Below the pieces are notes generated by a model. That model did not search any database, was not told the origin of the DNA, and saw only the letters and a list, made by a program, of their open reading frames with translations. From positions 166,383,001-166,447,000 of the forward strand of contig CM060833.1 of NCBI GenBank assembly GCA_030762175.1: DNA of 64,000 bases. The letters run 5' to 3'. This stretch comes from Metallyticus violacea. Lineage: Eukaryota; Arthropoda; Insecta; Mantodea; Metallyticidae. Numbering within the stretch: the stretch's first letter is position 1; every line of letters starts with the position of its first letter. The position numbers were made by a program, and so were the translations under genes. Shown piece by piece: positions 48,601-56,800 of this stretch.

Positions 48601-49998
48601 TGCCATTAATTTAAACATTTGTTTTTCAAAGTATATACTTCATTTAATGAAAGAACGTAGATGTCGCAAACCACAAGCATACTAGTTGTTCAAAAATCAT
48701 GCTATTTTTACCTTAAGAATGTATCAAAGAAATTTTCCAATCCTATAATTTAAATAATTCAACATGCCTTATGGATTTTTAAGTACAAGATTCTGTGATG
48801 TGACTAACTACTAGGTTTGGGTTTTTAATTGTTGCAATTAAAGATACCACAATCGGATATTGGCGCAAATGCCAGACGTTGGTTGCCTATTTAACTTACC
48901 ACAAAATATCCCTGCTCCTGCATAGCGACCAAAGTATGACCACCAAGATGTTTCCGAGACAACAGCAGTTGAAAAAGGAACGACTAAGTATTAGAAAAAC
49001 TGCATATAGAGTGCTGCTTTTACGGAAATGTGGAAATGATACGACGGTGCTCATACAAATGCCAAGGAGGGACTTTCTTGCGACGTAACATGAGGCCTGG
49101 GCTAGATCGTACGAGCCAAAAGGGTGGTGTCAATGCGGGTCACCAGGAAGATCAAATGTCGTCATAACCCCAGCAATGAGAAAGCTGACTAATGTCGTAC
49201 CCCTAGACCAGACTCGAAGTTTTTGAAATGCAATCTGCTACCGAGGGGGGGGGGGGGGGGGAAAGAAAGAAAGAAAGAAAAAGAAAAAGAAAAAAAAACA
49301 GAACCATAAATCATTTTGCAAAGCGCATGAAGCGCAAGGTGTGCCTTCTTTGTTTAATCTACGGTGCTCGGAAGTGCTCTGTCATTCACCATACTCCCTG
49401 GGATTACGAGGGTAGGTCCATAAGTTTCCGGCCTAACCGTTTTCTAGGTATGATAAAGACACAAAATATATTTCACTTTTCAATATAGTTAACCTTTATT
49501 GCAATAAACTTCTCACATCTTTGAGTTATTGTTTTAACCCCCCCCCCCCCATACAGTCAGAAATCTTGTCTGCAAAATAGGCATAAACAGCATCCATCTC
49601 TTCTTCGCCACACTTAAATTTCCTTCCTCAAAGGTCCTTCTTGAGTTATGAGAAGAGGAAATAGTCTCTGGGAGCTATATTTGGGCTGTAGGGTGGTTGG
49701 TCGATATCCTTGAAGCCACATTTCTTCACAGCTTCCTTTGCAACAAGAGCTGTGTGCACAGGCGCGTTGTGTGCTTCGCCAGGTTTACACCACTCACTCC
49801 ATTGATTAGATTATAAAGCTGCTGCCGCGGCTTGAAGAACATGTGAAGTGGGGGAAAAAGGTGTCGTTAGTGAATGTGTAGCACAGCGATGATTCCAGCT
49901 TTTCAATGATGGAGAAGACACTAAAGATTTACAATGTCCTGGAAGATCTGAGGTATGGAATATTGAGAATAAACGCTGAATTTTGAAAGAAAATCTGC

Positions 49999-50031
<33 letters not shown>

Positions 50032-51106
50032 CGTAGGCTGTGAGAAAAACTTTGTGCATCAAAAACTACACATCGCCACATTAAGCCACTTAAGAACCAT
50101 ACAGAAGCTGTGGAATGTCTACTCCGTGAACAGGCCCAACGCAGGATGACAGATTTATAAGGACAACTCTCATGTGTGATGAAAAACGGGTACATTACTG
50201 CACCCTGTCACCTTGAAACAGTGGCTCGATCCCCATCAGCCTACCGAAGTCATCGCTAAACAAAATCGGCTCGGCCCTATGAGTCTGATGCAATTTTGAA
50301 GACGTGATTCAGTGGGAATTTGTTCCAAACGGCGTGCAGTGGGTGCGAGTCTTTATTATCCACAACTGGAACGATTTCGTGAAGATATGAGACAGAAACA
50401 TCCATCATTAGTTAATCGAAATAGAGCAGCAGGATAGTGGAGACTCCATACTGTCCGAACAAAGATAGAAAATATCCAGGAACAGACGAATCTGAAACCA
50501 CGCTCAGCATATAGCCGTGATCTTGCGCCTTCAGACTACCATTTGTTTCGATCCAAGACCCATTTCTTAGATAGAAGACATTTGGAAAACAGCGAAACTG
50601 TATCTCCGAATTGCTCATATCAAAATCCAGAAACTGGTGCCGTCGCGGGATAACAAACTTCGCTGAAAAGACATTCAAGACTACAGAGTAGAAAGACCTT
50701 TACTTTGAACATTAGGTTAAAATCTGTCAGAACGCATTTAAGATAAAGTCATTATTTATGAGACAGTATTTATAATAATATAGAACACACTAAATGATCC
50801 TTCATTTTCAAAATTTGCATAAGATAGTTATGTGCAGCTGGCACAGAACTATTTAGAAGTCTTGCAGTGTTTGTTTGATAAGAGAGCTACAAAACATGCA
50901 TTGGTTGCTTATTAATTTGAATACTACAATTTTTACTATTTTTTTCACTAATTTTTGCCTTAGGGATCAACTTTCAAGTGAAATCTGGCATCTCTGAGTT
51001 TGATGTAGAAACGATGGAGTTCCGAGCAGACCACCCTTTCCTGGTCTTTTTGGTGGACCGCTGCCATGGTGTACCACTGTTCGCTGGTCGTGTCGTCCAC
51101 CCCTAG
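31460..51106 (+). CDS. Secreted serpin gene (seven visible exons, start exon not found)
   Basis: Serine-protease inhibitor of the serpin superfamily. Exons: 31460-31563, 33421-33603, 37874-38087, 43400-43614, 46346-46543, 48340-48487, 50964-51106. All donor/acceptor pairs are GT-AG and phases agree. The 400 visible residues comprise part of a signal peptide (VLLVSSVITVIWGQQ), helix A (LAQSVAEFTLDIL), MMSPYNVYCALTLLQQGAEG, LVSALWFAASWETPFS, GGDFTMLLVLPE, VKLWLPKFNFQSEF and the C-terminal FRADHPFLVFLV...LFAGRVVHP. The hinge EEGVIASAATG has small residues at P12-P9, as in inhibitory serpins, though P14 is Val rather than Thr. Counting from the hinge, P1 is Lys (QVK|SG), suggesting trypsin-like targets; the loop is about four residues longer than usual, so P1 is uncertain. 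Insect serpins usually control haemolymph proteolytic cascades (family knowledge). Paralogue identity is not assigned. Confidence 0.93.
31812..33111 (-). mobile_element. Mariner (CGAGGGT family), copy 2, full length
   Basis: CGAGGAAGATCCATAAGTTTCC to CTGGAAATTTATGGACCTATCCTCG, 1300 bp, with TA on both sides (31810-31811, 33112-33113). It lies antisense inside the first visible serpin intron. The - strand holds the C-terminal frame 32187-31930: LHDNALVHTALVANEAVKKF and LAPSDYFLFSKFKKDLRGRK, with the third catalytic Asp intact. The rest of the transposase is broken by stops and indels. Confidence 0.9.
33421..33603 (+). CDS. Serpin exon: strand s6B/helix B block
   Basis: 61 codons, phase 0 at both ends, donor GTAAGT. 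Carries the serpin signature SPYNVYCALTLLQQGAEG, followed by TQNELTALLRQ. Confidence 0.92.
34010..36250 (-). pseudogene. LINE (non-LTR) reverse-transcriptase relic in serpin intron
   Basis: The - strand reads, 5' to 3': ETWKISMVVILYKCKRDIN with NYTYRGINLLSIV near 35880-35990 (the 'NYRGI.LLS' RT motif); ADFEKTFDIVNR-like text near 35650; IDQKLGLRQGCKLSS near 35500; YVNDLIVGAEVTESNQ near 35030 (the Y.DD motif with D changed to N); KSKIMYL; and EAVVESKMLYGVEIG near 34680. This is the order of a Jockey/R1-like ORF2. It is broken by many stops, by a SINE-A tail at 35699-35745 and by an unassigned insertion at about 35093-35430. Confidence 0.75.
35699..35745 (+). repeat. SINE-A 3'-end fragment
   Basis: GCCTGTGGTGCCTCAGTAGT, then AAAACGGGCATATTAAACACC, matches only the last 45 bp of SINE-A. 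Confidence 0.7.
36251..37873. other. Serpin intron sequence, nothing recognised
   Basis: AT-rich, with a (TA)n stretch near 36580-36600. No repeat family or coding block identified. Confidence 0.4.
37874..38087 (+). CDS. Serpin exon: helices D-F region
   Basis: Phase 0 to phase 1. Contains SALQLFARPDLQL (an Asn-Ser-Thr glycosylation sequon follows), the F...VD-like RIDFGSPEPAAKLVNEWVS and the KGTIPSIV turn before s3A, all in serpin order. Confidence 0.92.
38738..39036 (-). mobile_element. SINE-B copy 4 (complete)
   Basis: Complete, with TGGTGCAGTGGTTACCATAC on the - strand. A probable 8 bp duplication ATGATGTT flanks it (38730-38737, 39037-39044). In the third serpin intron. Confidence 0.85.
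39393..39561. repeat. Inverted repeat of Penelope 3' tails
   Basis: Left arm 39393-39458 and right arm 39496-39561 (66 bp each) are almost perfect reverse complements, with TCATGTCGTCACATTAAAAC on the left. Both match the 3' tail of subfamily a (8005-8070). Spacer 37 bp, containing two copies of TTTATAAGTGTGTTT. Confidence 0.85.
39671..39949 (+). mobile_element. SINE-B copy 5 (complete)
   Basis: Sense copy: head GGTGGTGTAATGGTAACCAT, B box GGTTCAAACCC, body and tail. Exact 12 bp duplication CTGCATAACTGA at 39659-39670 and 39950-39961. Confidence 0.9.
40350..41320 (+). mobile_element. Penelope-like element, subfamily b, copy with endonuclease
   Basis: The first frame (40354-40590) is the end of the RT region (LNFGIYRKETHTQNYIK, HKYEVFHSLAHRLTNIPL). 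After a frameshift, the second (40629-41246) runs KRQKGIREVSTLKNTKEEYK through the GIY-YIG domain: SGIYEIKRADCEQSYIGKTK, LEIQRKEHFRN, SAVAAHFW, WEKIFILKNRENLMNFGF. GIY, YIG, the arginine and the glutamate are present, but the first Cys of the CxxC pair is Arg. A hammerhead-like motif follows at 41243-41270. Confidence 0.85.
41243..41270 (+). ncRNA. Hammerhead-ribozyme-like core in Penelope element, subfamily b
   Basis: CTGAAGA, one unpaired T, stem II GGGAGA/TCTCCC, then GAAAC. Both conserved core boxes (CUGANGA and GAAA) are intact. The downstream stem III box is GCATC here instead of ATGT(C), and I cannot pair a convincing stem I. Confidence 0.5.
41321..42552. other. Serpin intron sequence, nothing firmly recognised
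   Basis: AT-rich. The - strand of 41470-41660 has a weak resemblance to LINE C-terminal text but is too short to call. Confidence 0.3.
42553..42611 (+). repeat. (TTA)n microsatellite
   Basis: About 20 units of TTA/ATT without interruption. Confidence 0.95.
42822..43250. repeat. Large inverted repeat of Penelope-like ends, subfamily c
   Basis: Left arm 42822-43021 and right arm 43042-43250 are reverse complements at roughly 80% identity; the inner blocks AGATCCCAACAG and AATTAATCCAAAAGTTCAT are best. The 20 bp spacer is 43022-43041. The right arm holds a canonical hammerhead-like core (43142-43170); the left arm holds its diverged mirror copy near 42898-42930. Confidence 0.8.
43142..43170 (+). 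ncRNA. Hammerhead-ribozyme-like core, subfamily c
   Basis: CTGATGA, one T, stem II GCAGGC/GCCTGT (with one G-U pair) around ATAG, then GAAAC followed by ATGTT. This is the best match in the window to the hammerhead consensus CUGAUGA...GAAA; the ACATGT following the core is self-complementary, which suits dimeric cleavage. Confidence 0.55.
43400..43614 (+). CDS. Serpin exon: strand s3A / W-x-x-PF block
   Basis: Starts phase 1 and completes Glu with the previous G. Reads DTVLILVSALWFAASWETPF, then LDFYPVNG, TQTMYMELL and AKWISIPLK, matching the 'NA.YFKG.W..PF ... F' and 'V.MM' serpin blocks. Confidence 0.92.
43960..45140 (+). mobile_element. Penelope-like element, subfamily a, copy 2 (RT end plus endonuclease)
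   Basis: 5'-truncated. The first frame (to 44430) starts in the RT palm: YVDDVFAIVQD carries the catalytic YVDD, followed by TMETEVNNTLPFLDLRIIK and the thumb. After a frameshift near 44428 the frame continues as KENTYQKFTYHPFVNHKFQK. After a small duplication near 44570 comes the GIY-YIG domain, in which YIG has become YTG. HWRN is QWRN and the first Cys of CxxC is Trp. The 3' tail (45050-45135) matches copy 1. In the fourth serpin intron. Confidence 0.85.
44997..45044 (+). ncRNA. Hammerhead-ribozyme-like motif, Penelope subfamily a, copy 2
   Basis: Same architecture as at 7911-7958: stem I TTTTGG/CCAAAA, stem II GTGAGG/CCTCAC, GAAAC, ACATGT; core box TTGACAA. Identity of both copies shows TTGACAA is the subfamily consensus, not damage private to one copy. 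Confidence 0.55.
45745..45890 (+). mobile_element. Penelope-like element fragment, subfamily b
   Basis: TTTCATTTTAAAAAATAAGA, ACTTAATGAATTTTGATTTT, CTGATGAACTCAGCAAGTTT and CACCACAAGAGCAAACGGGT match 41092-41200. It is joined at about 45895 to DUF4817-type copy D. Confidence 0.7.
45896..46309 (+). mobile_element. DUF4817-type element, copy D, 5'-truncated
   Basis: First HTH (MRVTIACIRDKFETHGTV) fused to YHRKPATLAALREEIEMACA and IDADGGHFEQLL, with the same deletion junction as copy B (GTAT, 46029-46032). The right end TTTTGGCAACCTCTG is followed by TA. Its end is 36 bp before the serpin exon at 46346. Confidence 0.85.
46346..46543 (+). CDS. Serpin exon: s3B to helix I, LPKF block
   Basis: 66 codons, phase 0. 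GGDFTMLLVLPESYSPMAVE and LWLPKFNFQSEF are diagnostic. The acceptor GAGGCAG has almost no pyrimidine tract and lies only 36 bp downstream of a transposon end. Confidence 0.9.
46544..48339. other. Serpin intron with an unidentified antisense reading frame
   Basis: No transposon recognised. On the - strand one frame is open from 48186 down to 47846 (113 codons), then after a single stop continues to 47644. The text includes CYPPETAGMMFWDIIEHYFQ, LLRIVLKGGKVVEALKYILM and QYFGGTMPNHILLEMFKPSS, then AANELYIYKQAALQVLSHHR. It reads like protein rather than low-complexity AT sequence but I cannot place it. It may be a decayed retrocopy, a nested gene's exon, or chance. Confidence 0.35.
48340..48487 (+). 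CDS. Serpin exon: ADLS block and reactive-loop hinge
   Basis: Phase 0 to phase 1; acceptor CGTTACAG, donor GTAAGC. LGVHAVFDQVAADLSHLAM, WVSGVLHKATIAVDEEGVIA, SAATG: the breach region and hinge of the reactive centre loop. Confidence 0.93.
48488..49406. other. Serpin intron; polypurine tract 49243-49299
   Basis: A G17 run (49245-49261) followed by (AAAG)n and A-rich purines. The preceding 400 bp are less AT-rich than average, with a 69-codon frame (48879-49088) of no known family. Confidence 0.5.
49407..49809 (-). mobile_element. Mariner (CGAGGGT family), copy 3, truncated
   Basis: Left end CGAGGGTAGGTCCATAAGTT preceded by TA; the transposase C-terminal region is readable antisense. A deletion joins CAGGCGCGTTGT to GTGCTTCGCCAGG, and the right half is missing where another mariner begins. 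Confidence 0.8.
49810..50745 (+). pseudogene. Mariner relic of a fourth lineage
   Basis: Frames, joined across shifts, read VSECVAQRWFQLFNDGEDTK and CPGRSEVWNIENKR (second HTH), DEKWVHYCT-like text and LDPHQPTEV (first catalytic block). Then come SLYYPQLERFREDMRQKHPS and RSAYSRDLAPSDYHLFRS (third catalytic block). A 27 bp A-run interrupts it at 49999-50025. In the last serpin intron, sense. Confidence 0.7.
50964..51106 (+). CDS. Serpin last exon: reactive loop and C-terminal signature
   Basis: Acceptor TTTTGCCTTAG. Encodes the rest of the reactive loop, FRADHPFLVFLVDR (PROSITE-like serpin signature), LFAGRVVHP and TAG at 51104-51106. AATAAA follows at 51170-51175. Confidence 0.93.
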
Positions 51107-51169
51107 AGTTGACAGCACCTGCAGTGTTCTTCACATTTGCAACCGAGTGAGCATCTGTGGACATTTAAT

Positions 51170-51175
51170 AATAAA
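51170..51175 (+). terminator. Poly(A) signal of the serpin gene
   Basis: Canonical AATAAA, 64 bases after the serpin stop; the sequence TTTACTATTATTATTATTTT downstream is T-rich, as expected for cleavage. Confidence 0.7.
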
Positions 51176-52631
51176 CAATGTACTTTTACTATTATTATTA
51201 TTTTATATAAAGTTTCCTTTCTTACTTTGATCATTCGTTCGTCTGTTGCTGATTAATTAGGTACTCTGATAGAAGGTGAATTCATTCTTGATCTTATTTA
51301 GCTGCTTTTGCCCTGACTTCTTCTTTCTCTCTGTTTTTCATGATCAAAAAATTAGGGAAACATAACTTTAAGCAAAGGACTTCAAAGAATATGAAAGCAA
51401 CGTTATTTTCAATGGTGTTACGTGTTACGAAATTATTAGTTGTTGATACATTGATATAATTTGTTTCAACAAGCTCTCTCCCTAAAAAAATTAATGGAAC
51501 TTAAAGAAATTCTGAAATAATAATAACAACAACGATAATAATAGTTTATTTTCTGAATATTTTGAGTATTTGTGTCAATATGAACTGGACACTGTGGGGA
51601 GTGAATGCCTGGTGAGGAACAATAGAGTAATTATGCATTTGTTTTCATTGTGTTGTTTATATCTTTTGGGGGGGGGTGACTACAAGCACAGCAGCGGAAG
51701 AGGAACAAGGAAATGTTTCAAAATGTTCTCTACACGTTAAACTTGCGATCTATTACTCGCTTTAGGACTGAAGCTCGAATTCGACCCCTTAAGATGAGTT
51801 TTTCTATGAAACAAGTTACGCGATGTACCTTGTGTTCCTGACGTAAGTTCTATGCGCAGTCCTTACTGTAAAGGAAGGATAACATTCGGAAATTCTGCAA
51901 CCTATGCTTGTGCAATCATCTACCGCTTGTTGTCGTCAATATTAACAGGAACTGAAATTTAAACTAAATTCATAGAATGCTGCTAACAGTGATTGAAAAT
52001 CGAAATAAACAAAAGAGATGTATTCTTTGGGAAGAGACGTGGCAGGACTGGAAGGGGAAAAGGGGGGGGGGAAGCACATAATCTCAAACCGCAGTACAAT
52101 AAAAAAGAATAGGTAAATAAAATGGGGAAAATGTGGCACGAATGAGCTCATATGATTGGAGTTACCGGCATGTAGAGTGCGGCAGCCTTACTGGTAGACG
52201 TCAGTCAATGCCTAGATTGCACATGCATGTAGCAGCTTACAGTTAGTTTGGGGGGAGGTTTTGCCAGAGAGTGCTTGTGCATATTACTCGGTGCTATCGT
52301 TGTGTGAAAATTATGTGCGCATTTGTTCTTCGGTAGTTATGCCAGTATACAATAAAGTCTTCAAGAGCCGATTTTATGTACAATATATACGTGAAAACGG
52401 ACTCTTGGTAAGGCGATTGGCAAGGTCGCGTCCTGGCATTCGTGTTTAAGGTAGAGAAACTGTTCGCCAACTTGTTAAAAAGTTATAATAGACAGAATCT
52501 CTCAATAACAAGAAATGTGTTTCGGATCACTGTGTTCTTTCGGAAAAAAAGTTCAATGAAATGCAAGAATTTTCTACGGAGATGCCGGTAATGTGTTGCC
52601 TCCGAGGGAATTTCTAATAGCAAGGTTAGTG

Positions 52632-52671
<40 letters not shown>

Positions 52672-52921
52672 GCCGCGCTCAGTATAACCGTAACTCAAAT
52701 AAAATCACCATAAATTACAATTAGCAACAAGTATATTATTATACCTGTAAAAGTGCAAGGGAACGTATAAGAATTGCTTTCTAACGACGTTTTTACATGT
52801 ATAAGTTTTTCGTGAAAAGCCATAACGCTGAATTAGTGGGAAAAAAAATTGACAAATTTTCGGATTCTACATAAATACATAACTGATAGTACTGTAAAGA
52901 ACAGGCTAATGGTTGATTGTT
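51176..52921. other. Intergenic, no gene recognised; (TTA)n 52632-52671
   Basis: A 62-codon frame at 52261-52449 (VQYIRENGLLVRRLARSRPG) vaguely resembles a helix-turn-helix but matches no family I can name. Confidence 0.35.
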
Positions 52922-53208
52922 AATTTGGTTTATTTACGGACGCTCTTTAACATCTCAGGTCATCAGCGTCTCATTCAAATCAGGGCATGAAACGGCCGAC
53001 AATTTTTGCTTAGAGGCCTCTCTTTCAGGCTTGAGGTTCTTTATCGTGCCGTAAATGTACGACACGGGACCCACGGCTTTACTTCCCTTCCGAAGGAAGC
53101 CATATTTAGGATTTTTACGCCCGAAAAAATCCATCGTCCTGGCCGGAATCGAACCCGCGATTTTGGGTTTAGCAGGCAGGTATTATTACAAGACCACCAG
53201 GACCAATC
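52922..53208 (-). mobile_element. SINE-B copy 6
   Basis: Complete body; the tRNA-like head is partly decayed (CAGGTATTATTACAAGACCA on +), with B-box complement GGAATCGAACCCGCG. Confidence 0.85.
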
Positions 53209-53546
53209 CTATTTGTCTCAAATCATCATGATCCAAAGATAGAAAAAAATTCAAAAGTGAATTATGCATGATATTAAAATACTATAAGTTACATGACAAC
53301 ACTTTTCATATTGCAACTTAACATTTTTTTTAATTTTAATATTTTAAATTAATTTTAATATACAGATTATTTTAATATACAGTTTTTTTCAAACGTTAGG
53401 CTACCAACAAGGGTCAGTAGACACTCCAAAATAAAATTTGTCTTATTTTAATGTAAAACTGTCTGTGCATATTGATGTTTATTGTTATTGTCAGATTTTT
53501 ATCACAGCATTTTTTTGTTGGTTACATAATTTTTTTGAATAGTGTT

Positions 53547-53584
53547 TAACGTCCGTTTTTACTACTGAGGCACCACAGGCAGGT
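53547..53584 (-). repeat. SINE-A 3'-end fragment
   Basis: GTTTAACGTCCGTTTTTACT and ACTGAGGCACCACAGG: antisense match to the last 40 bp of SINE-A. Confidence 0.7.
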
Positions 53585-53979
53585 TGGTTGGTTACATAAT
53601 TGATTCGTCGCTAAGATAAGAGTATTTATTTTTGATTCATTGATCCTTCCTTTTAGAAACAATCTTATTGTCACACATCTTTCCCTAAAAGTTGCAACAG
53701 GTCCTTTTAAGTGATTATTACCATCAGTAACAGTAGAATTATCTTGAATAAACTATTTTATTTTACTTTCCATTTATACTGTACAAATATTCGTTTCTGT
53801 TTTTATAGCCTATCGGGTAACACCTGGTTTCATTTTTAGCTCAGTAGATTAGATCTGGGTTTAAACGAATGCTGTTCTTGATATAATACAAAATATCAAC
53901 AAAGATAAATATATATGGCCTGAATGATGAGCAGCATGAAATGATTTGTATGATACAAAATGGTATTGAAAATGAAGTA

Positions 53980-55281
53980 AGAGGGTAAGTCCATACGTTT
54001 CAGGCCTAACCATTTCCTAGGAATGATAAAAACAAAAACTATATTTCACTTTTCAATATAGTTACTCTTTATTACAATACACTTCTCACATCCTTAAAAT
54101 TAATATTTCAATCCCAGCCCCCCCCCCCCCAAATAGTCAGAATTCTTATCTGCAAAATGATTATAAACAGCATCCATCACTTCTTCGTCACACTTAAATA
54201 GATCCTTCTTGAGTTTTGAGAAGAGGAAATAGTCACTGGGAGCTAGATTTGTGCTGTAAGTTGGATGTTCCATCTCCTTGAAGTCACATTTCTTCACAGC
54301 TTCCTTTGCAACAAGAGCTGTGTGCACAGGCGCGTTGTAAAGAAGGCGCACACCACCAATCAGCTTTCCTCACCTTTTCTCTTTGATGGAAGCACGTAGT
54401 CTGTGCAGTAGGCCAGCATCGTACTCCCAATTTACTGTGGTGTTCCTCTCCTTGAAGTCAATGAAGAATTTTCCTTCCTTAACAGCCCCAAAAAATTGTG
54501 GCCACGATCTTCTTGGTTGACTGAGTGACCTTAGCCTTTGGAGGCAGTGCTTCGCCATGTTTACTCCACTCCATCGATTCTCTTTTGGACAAGGGATCAT
54601 AGTAGAGGACCATCGTTGCATCTTCTGTAACAATGGATTGCAGAAATTCTCTCTCGTTACCACGGCAGAACTCCAAAAATGCCTGACAACAAATGACTCG
54701 TTGCTGCTTTTGGACTGAGGAAAGAAGTCTAGGTACCCACCCATCTTGCACTAACCTTATTCATGTTTAAATGTTCATGAATAATTTGAAGGACTGTTGT
54801 TTTGGAAAGGCCCAACCTTGCTGCTATTTCTGTAACTTTGAGCCCCGCTGGTCTTTCATAATTTCTTCTTCCAAAAGAGCGAGCGATGTTTTCAGGAGTG
54901 AGCACCTCCAAGGGCCGACCTACATGCTTTTCGTCTTCAACGCTTTCTTGGCCCATTCGAAAAACTTTGGCACATTCTTTTATGGTAGAATATGAGGAGA
55001 ATGTTTCTTCATATACACCGTCCAATCGCTGTTTAATTTCATTTGGAGTACGTGCTTCATTTGTGAAGGACTTAATAACAGCTCGACACTTCTTTATGAA
55101 CATGTCACAATATTCTACACATAGCCTTCTTTATGCAACTGTATCTGAACAACGGAACACAGCGGAGCGGAAGTTACAGCTGTAATTATTTACTTAACAG
55201 ATAAGGTATAACACCAGATAAGGCTTTTGTGAAGGCGATAATTCTTATCGGCGAGGCCGGAAAATTTATGAACCTACCTTG
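53980..55281 (-). mobile_element. Mariner (CGAGGGT family), copy 4
   Basis: Near full length with decayed ends (AGAGGGTAAGTCCATACG; GGCCGGAAAATTTATGAACC). On the - strand: N-terminal frame 55103-54729 with FIKKCRAVIKSFTNEARTPN, VLTPENIA and KVTEIAARLGLSKTTVLQII (HTH). The catalytic pieces overlap in two frames (54751-54479 with TEDATMVLYYDPLSKRESME; 54744-54370 with FIDFKERNTTVNWEYD). The C-terminal frame 54351-54100 has NAPVHTALVAKEAVKKCDFK and LAPSDYFLF. Frameshifts make it inactive. Confidence 0.85.
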
Positions 55282-56690
55282 CACCTATCAACATTCTACA
55301 GTTATGACATTTTTCCATGATGACATGATGACATTTTCTTTATCCCTAGTTACTATTTGCTTTTATAACTTATACTTAAATTTTGTTTTTAAAAATACAG
55401 CAACTAGGATTTTAAGAAGAAACTCACAAATCCACCTAATTATTTTTCCCCCCATTCTTAAAATGCTGGAAAGCTTTATTGAATTATTTCATTGTGTGTT
55501 TTTGTTAAAAAAAATTCCATATTCATGCAATGTGAACATTAACTGATTTCAAAAAAATCTTTTAAAATAGAAGATAATAGATCTAAAGAAAGGTGTCTAA
55601 AGGAATTTATTAAGTACTTTTTGAGCTTTGCATGCCTTTAACTAATTTTTTTCAAAAGAGAAAGCACGCTTGGTCGGCACAGAAAAGATTACTTCAATAT
55701 ATTGAATTTAAACAATAGTCTTGATTAATCGGCCATTGAGATTAATTTTTCATTGAGATCTGTGGAGGAATATAGACTTACAGATGTAAAAAGTGATGAA
55801 GATATAAAAAAGAATTAGATTTAACCTAAATGAAAAAATATAAAAATGTATAGAGCACAACTAAATAACAATACACAATTGCACAGGCTGCAGAATATAT
55901 ATTTCAAAGAATAGAAACAAAATATGGTTTCAAATGCTTTGCTATGGTACTGCAGGAACTAACTCCAAATTATAAATGGTTATGATTGATCAAAATAACG
56001 GAAAACACAATAGCTTACCTTAAACAAATAATTTATTCTGTCAAATGCAGAGCTTTTCTTCAGTGTAAATATTCAAAACGAGTCACTAATGCATTACCGT
56101 ATGGCATGTCATTGGCAGGTGAGTGTTACCAGCTGTTCATGCGTGAAACTTTGAGTTAATCACTGCATTCAAACAACAACAATTGCGACAGATCCTCACA
56201 CCCATGCATGCCCAAGAGTAAATATCTTTACATAATGTAAATAGTAATACTTATATATATACTATTTAAATAGTAAATAGTAATATAGTAATATATATAG
56301 CTTATAGTAACAAACTGGGACATTTCAAGTTACGGAAATGTATTCATGGCTACTTGTATGTTTGACTCTATGGCAATAGGGAAAAGGTTGCCTTTTGTCA
56401 TCTTTTGTGTTTCTTCTGCTGGTAATGACTACAGCAATGGTCTCTCTACTATAACAAAGCTAAGTGCATGCAGGTAGCCGAACAATAAATCCTTTTGTAT
56501 CTTAGTGACTGAAAATTCTTCAAAATTCGTTGAAGGTAGGAGGGGGAACAGGTGTCGGCGATAACGTCGCCACGTCGTATGATGAGGAGCTCTCCAATAA
56601 AGTGCTAGAAAGGCAATAGATTTAAAATAAGCGCGTTTGGCAGCTCAAGAACTCACCAATAATATTTCAAAGGCTCAGGAAAGCTGTGGG
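55282..56690. other. Intergenic, no gene recognised
   Basis: AT-rich with no recognised repeat. Confidence 0.4.
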
Positions 56691-56704
56691 CGCAGTGCTG
56701 TAAA

Positions 56705-56800
56705 CCCCACGTGACGCTTTGAAACCACGTGGCCACGTTTGAATTTCATATATAAGGAGAAACAAATCTAGCAAAGCACGTTTTTCTACCAGACAGTTTT
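56705..56800 (+). promoter_or_regulatory. Candidate core promoter: E-boxes plus TATA
   Basis: Two palindromic CACGTG motifs (56708-56713 and 56726-56731) and a third half-site GCCACGTTT (56732-56740) precede TATATAAGG (56749-56757). About 30-45 bp downstream are T-rich and AGACAGTTTT sequences, where initiation would fall. The spacing fits a TATA promoter, and the local GC content is raised. The clustered ACGTG cores fit bHLH, hypoxia-type or bZIP/XBP1-type factors. No coding exon is recognised downstream, except a short ATG frame at 56797 that could run into a donor-like GTAAAG. Confidence 0.4.

Noticed and set aside
52261..52449. Possible helix-turn-helix transposase N-terminus
   Set aside because: Resemblance is vague, only 62 codons, with no second block or terminal repeats to support it.
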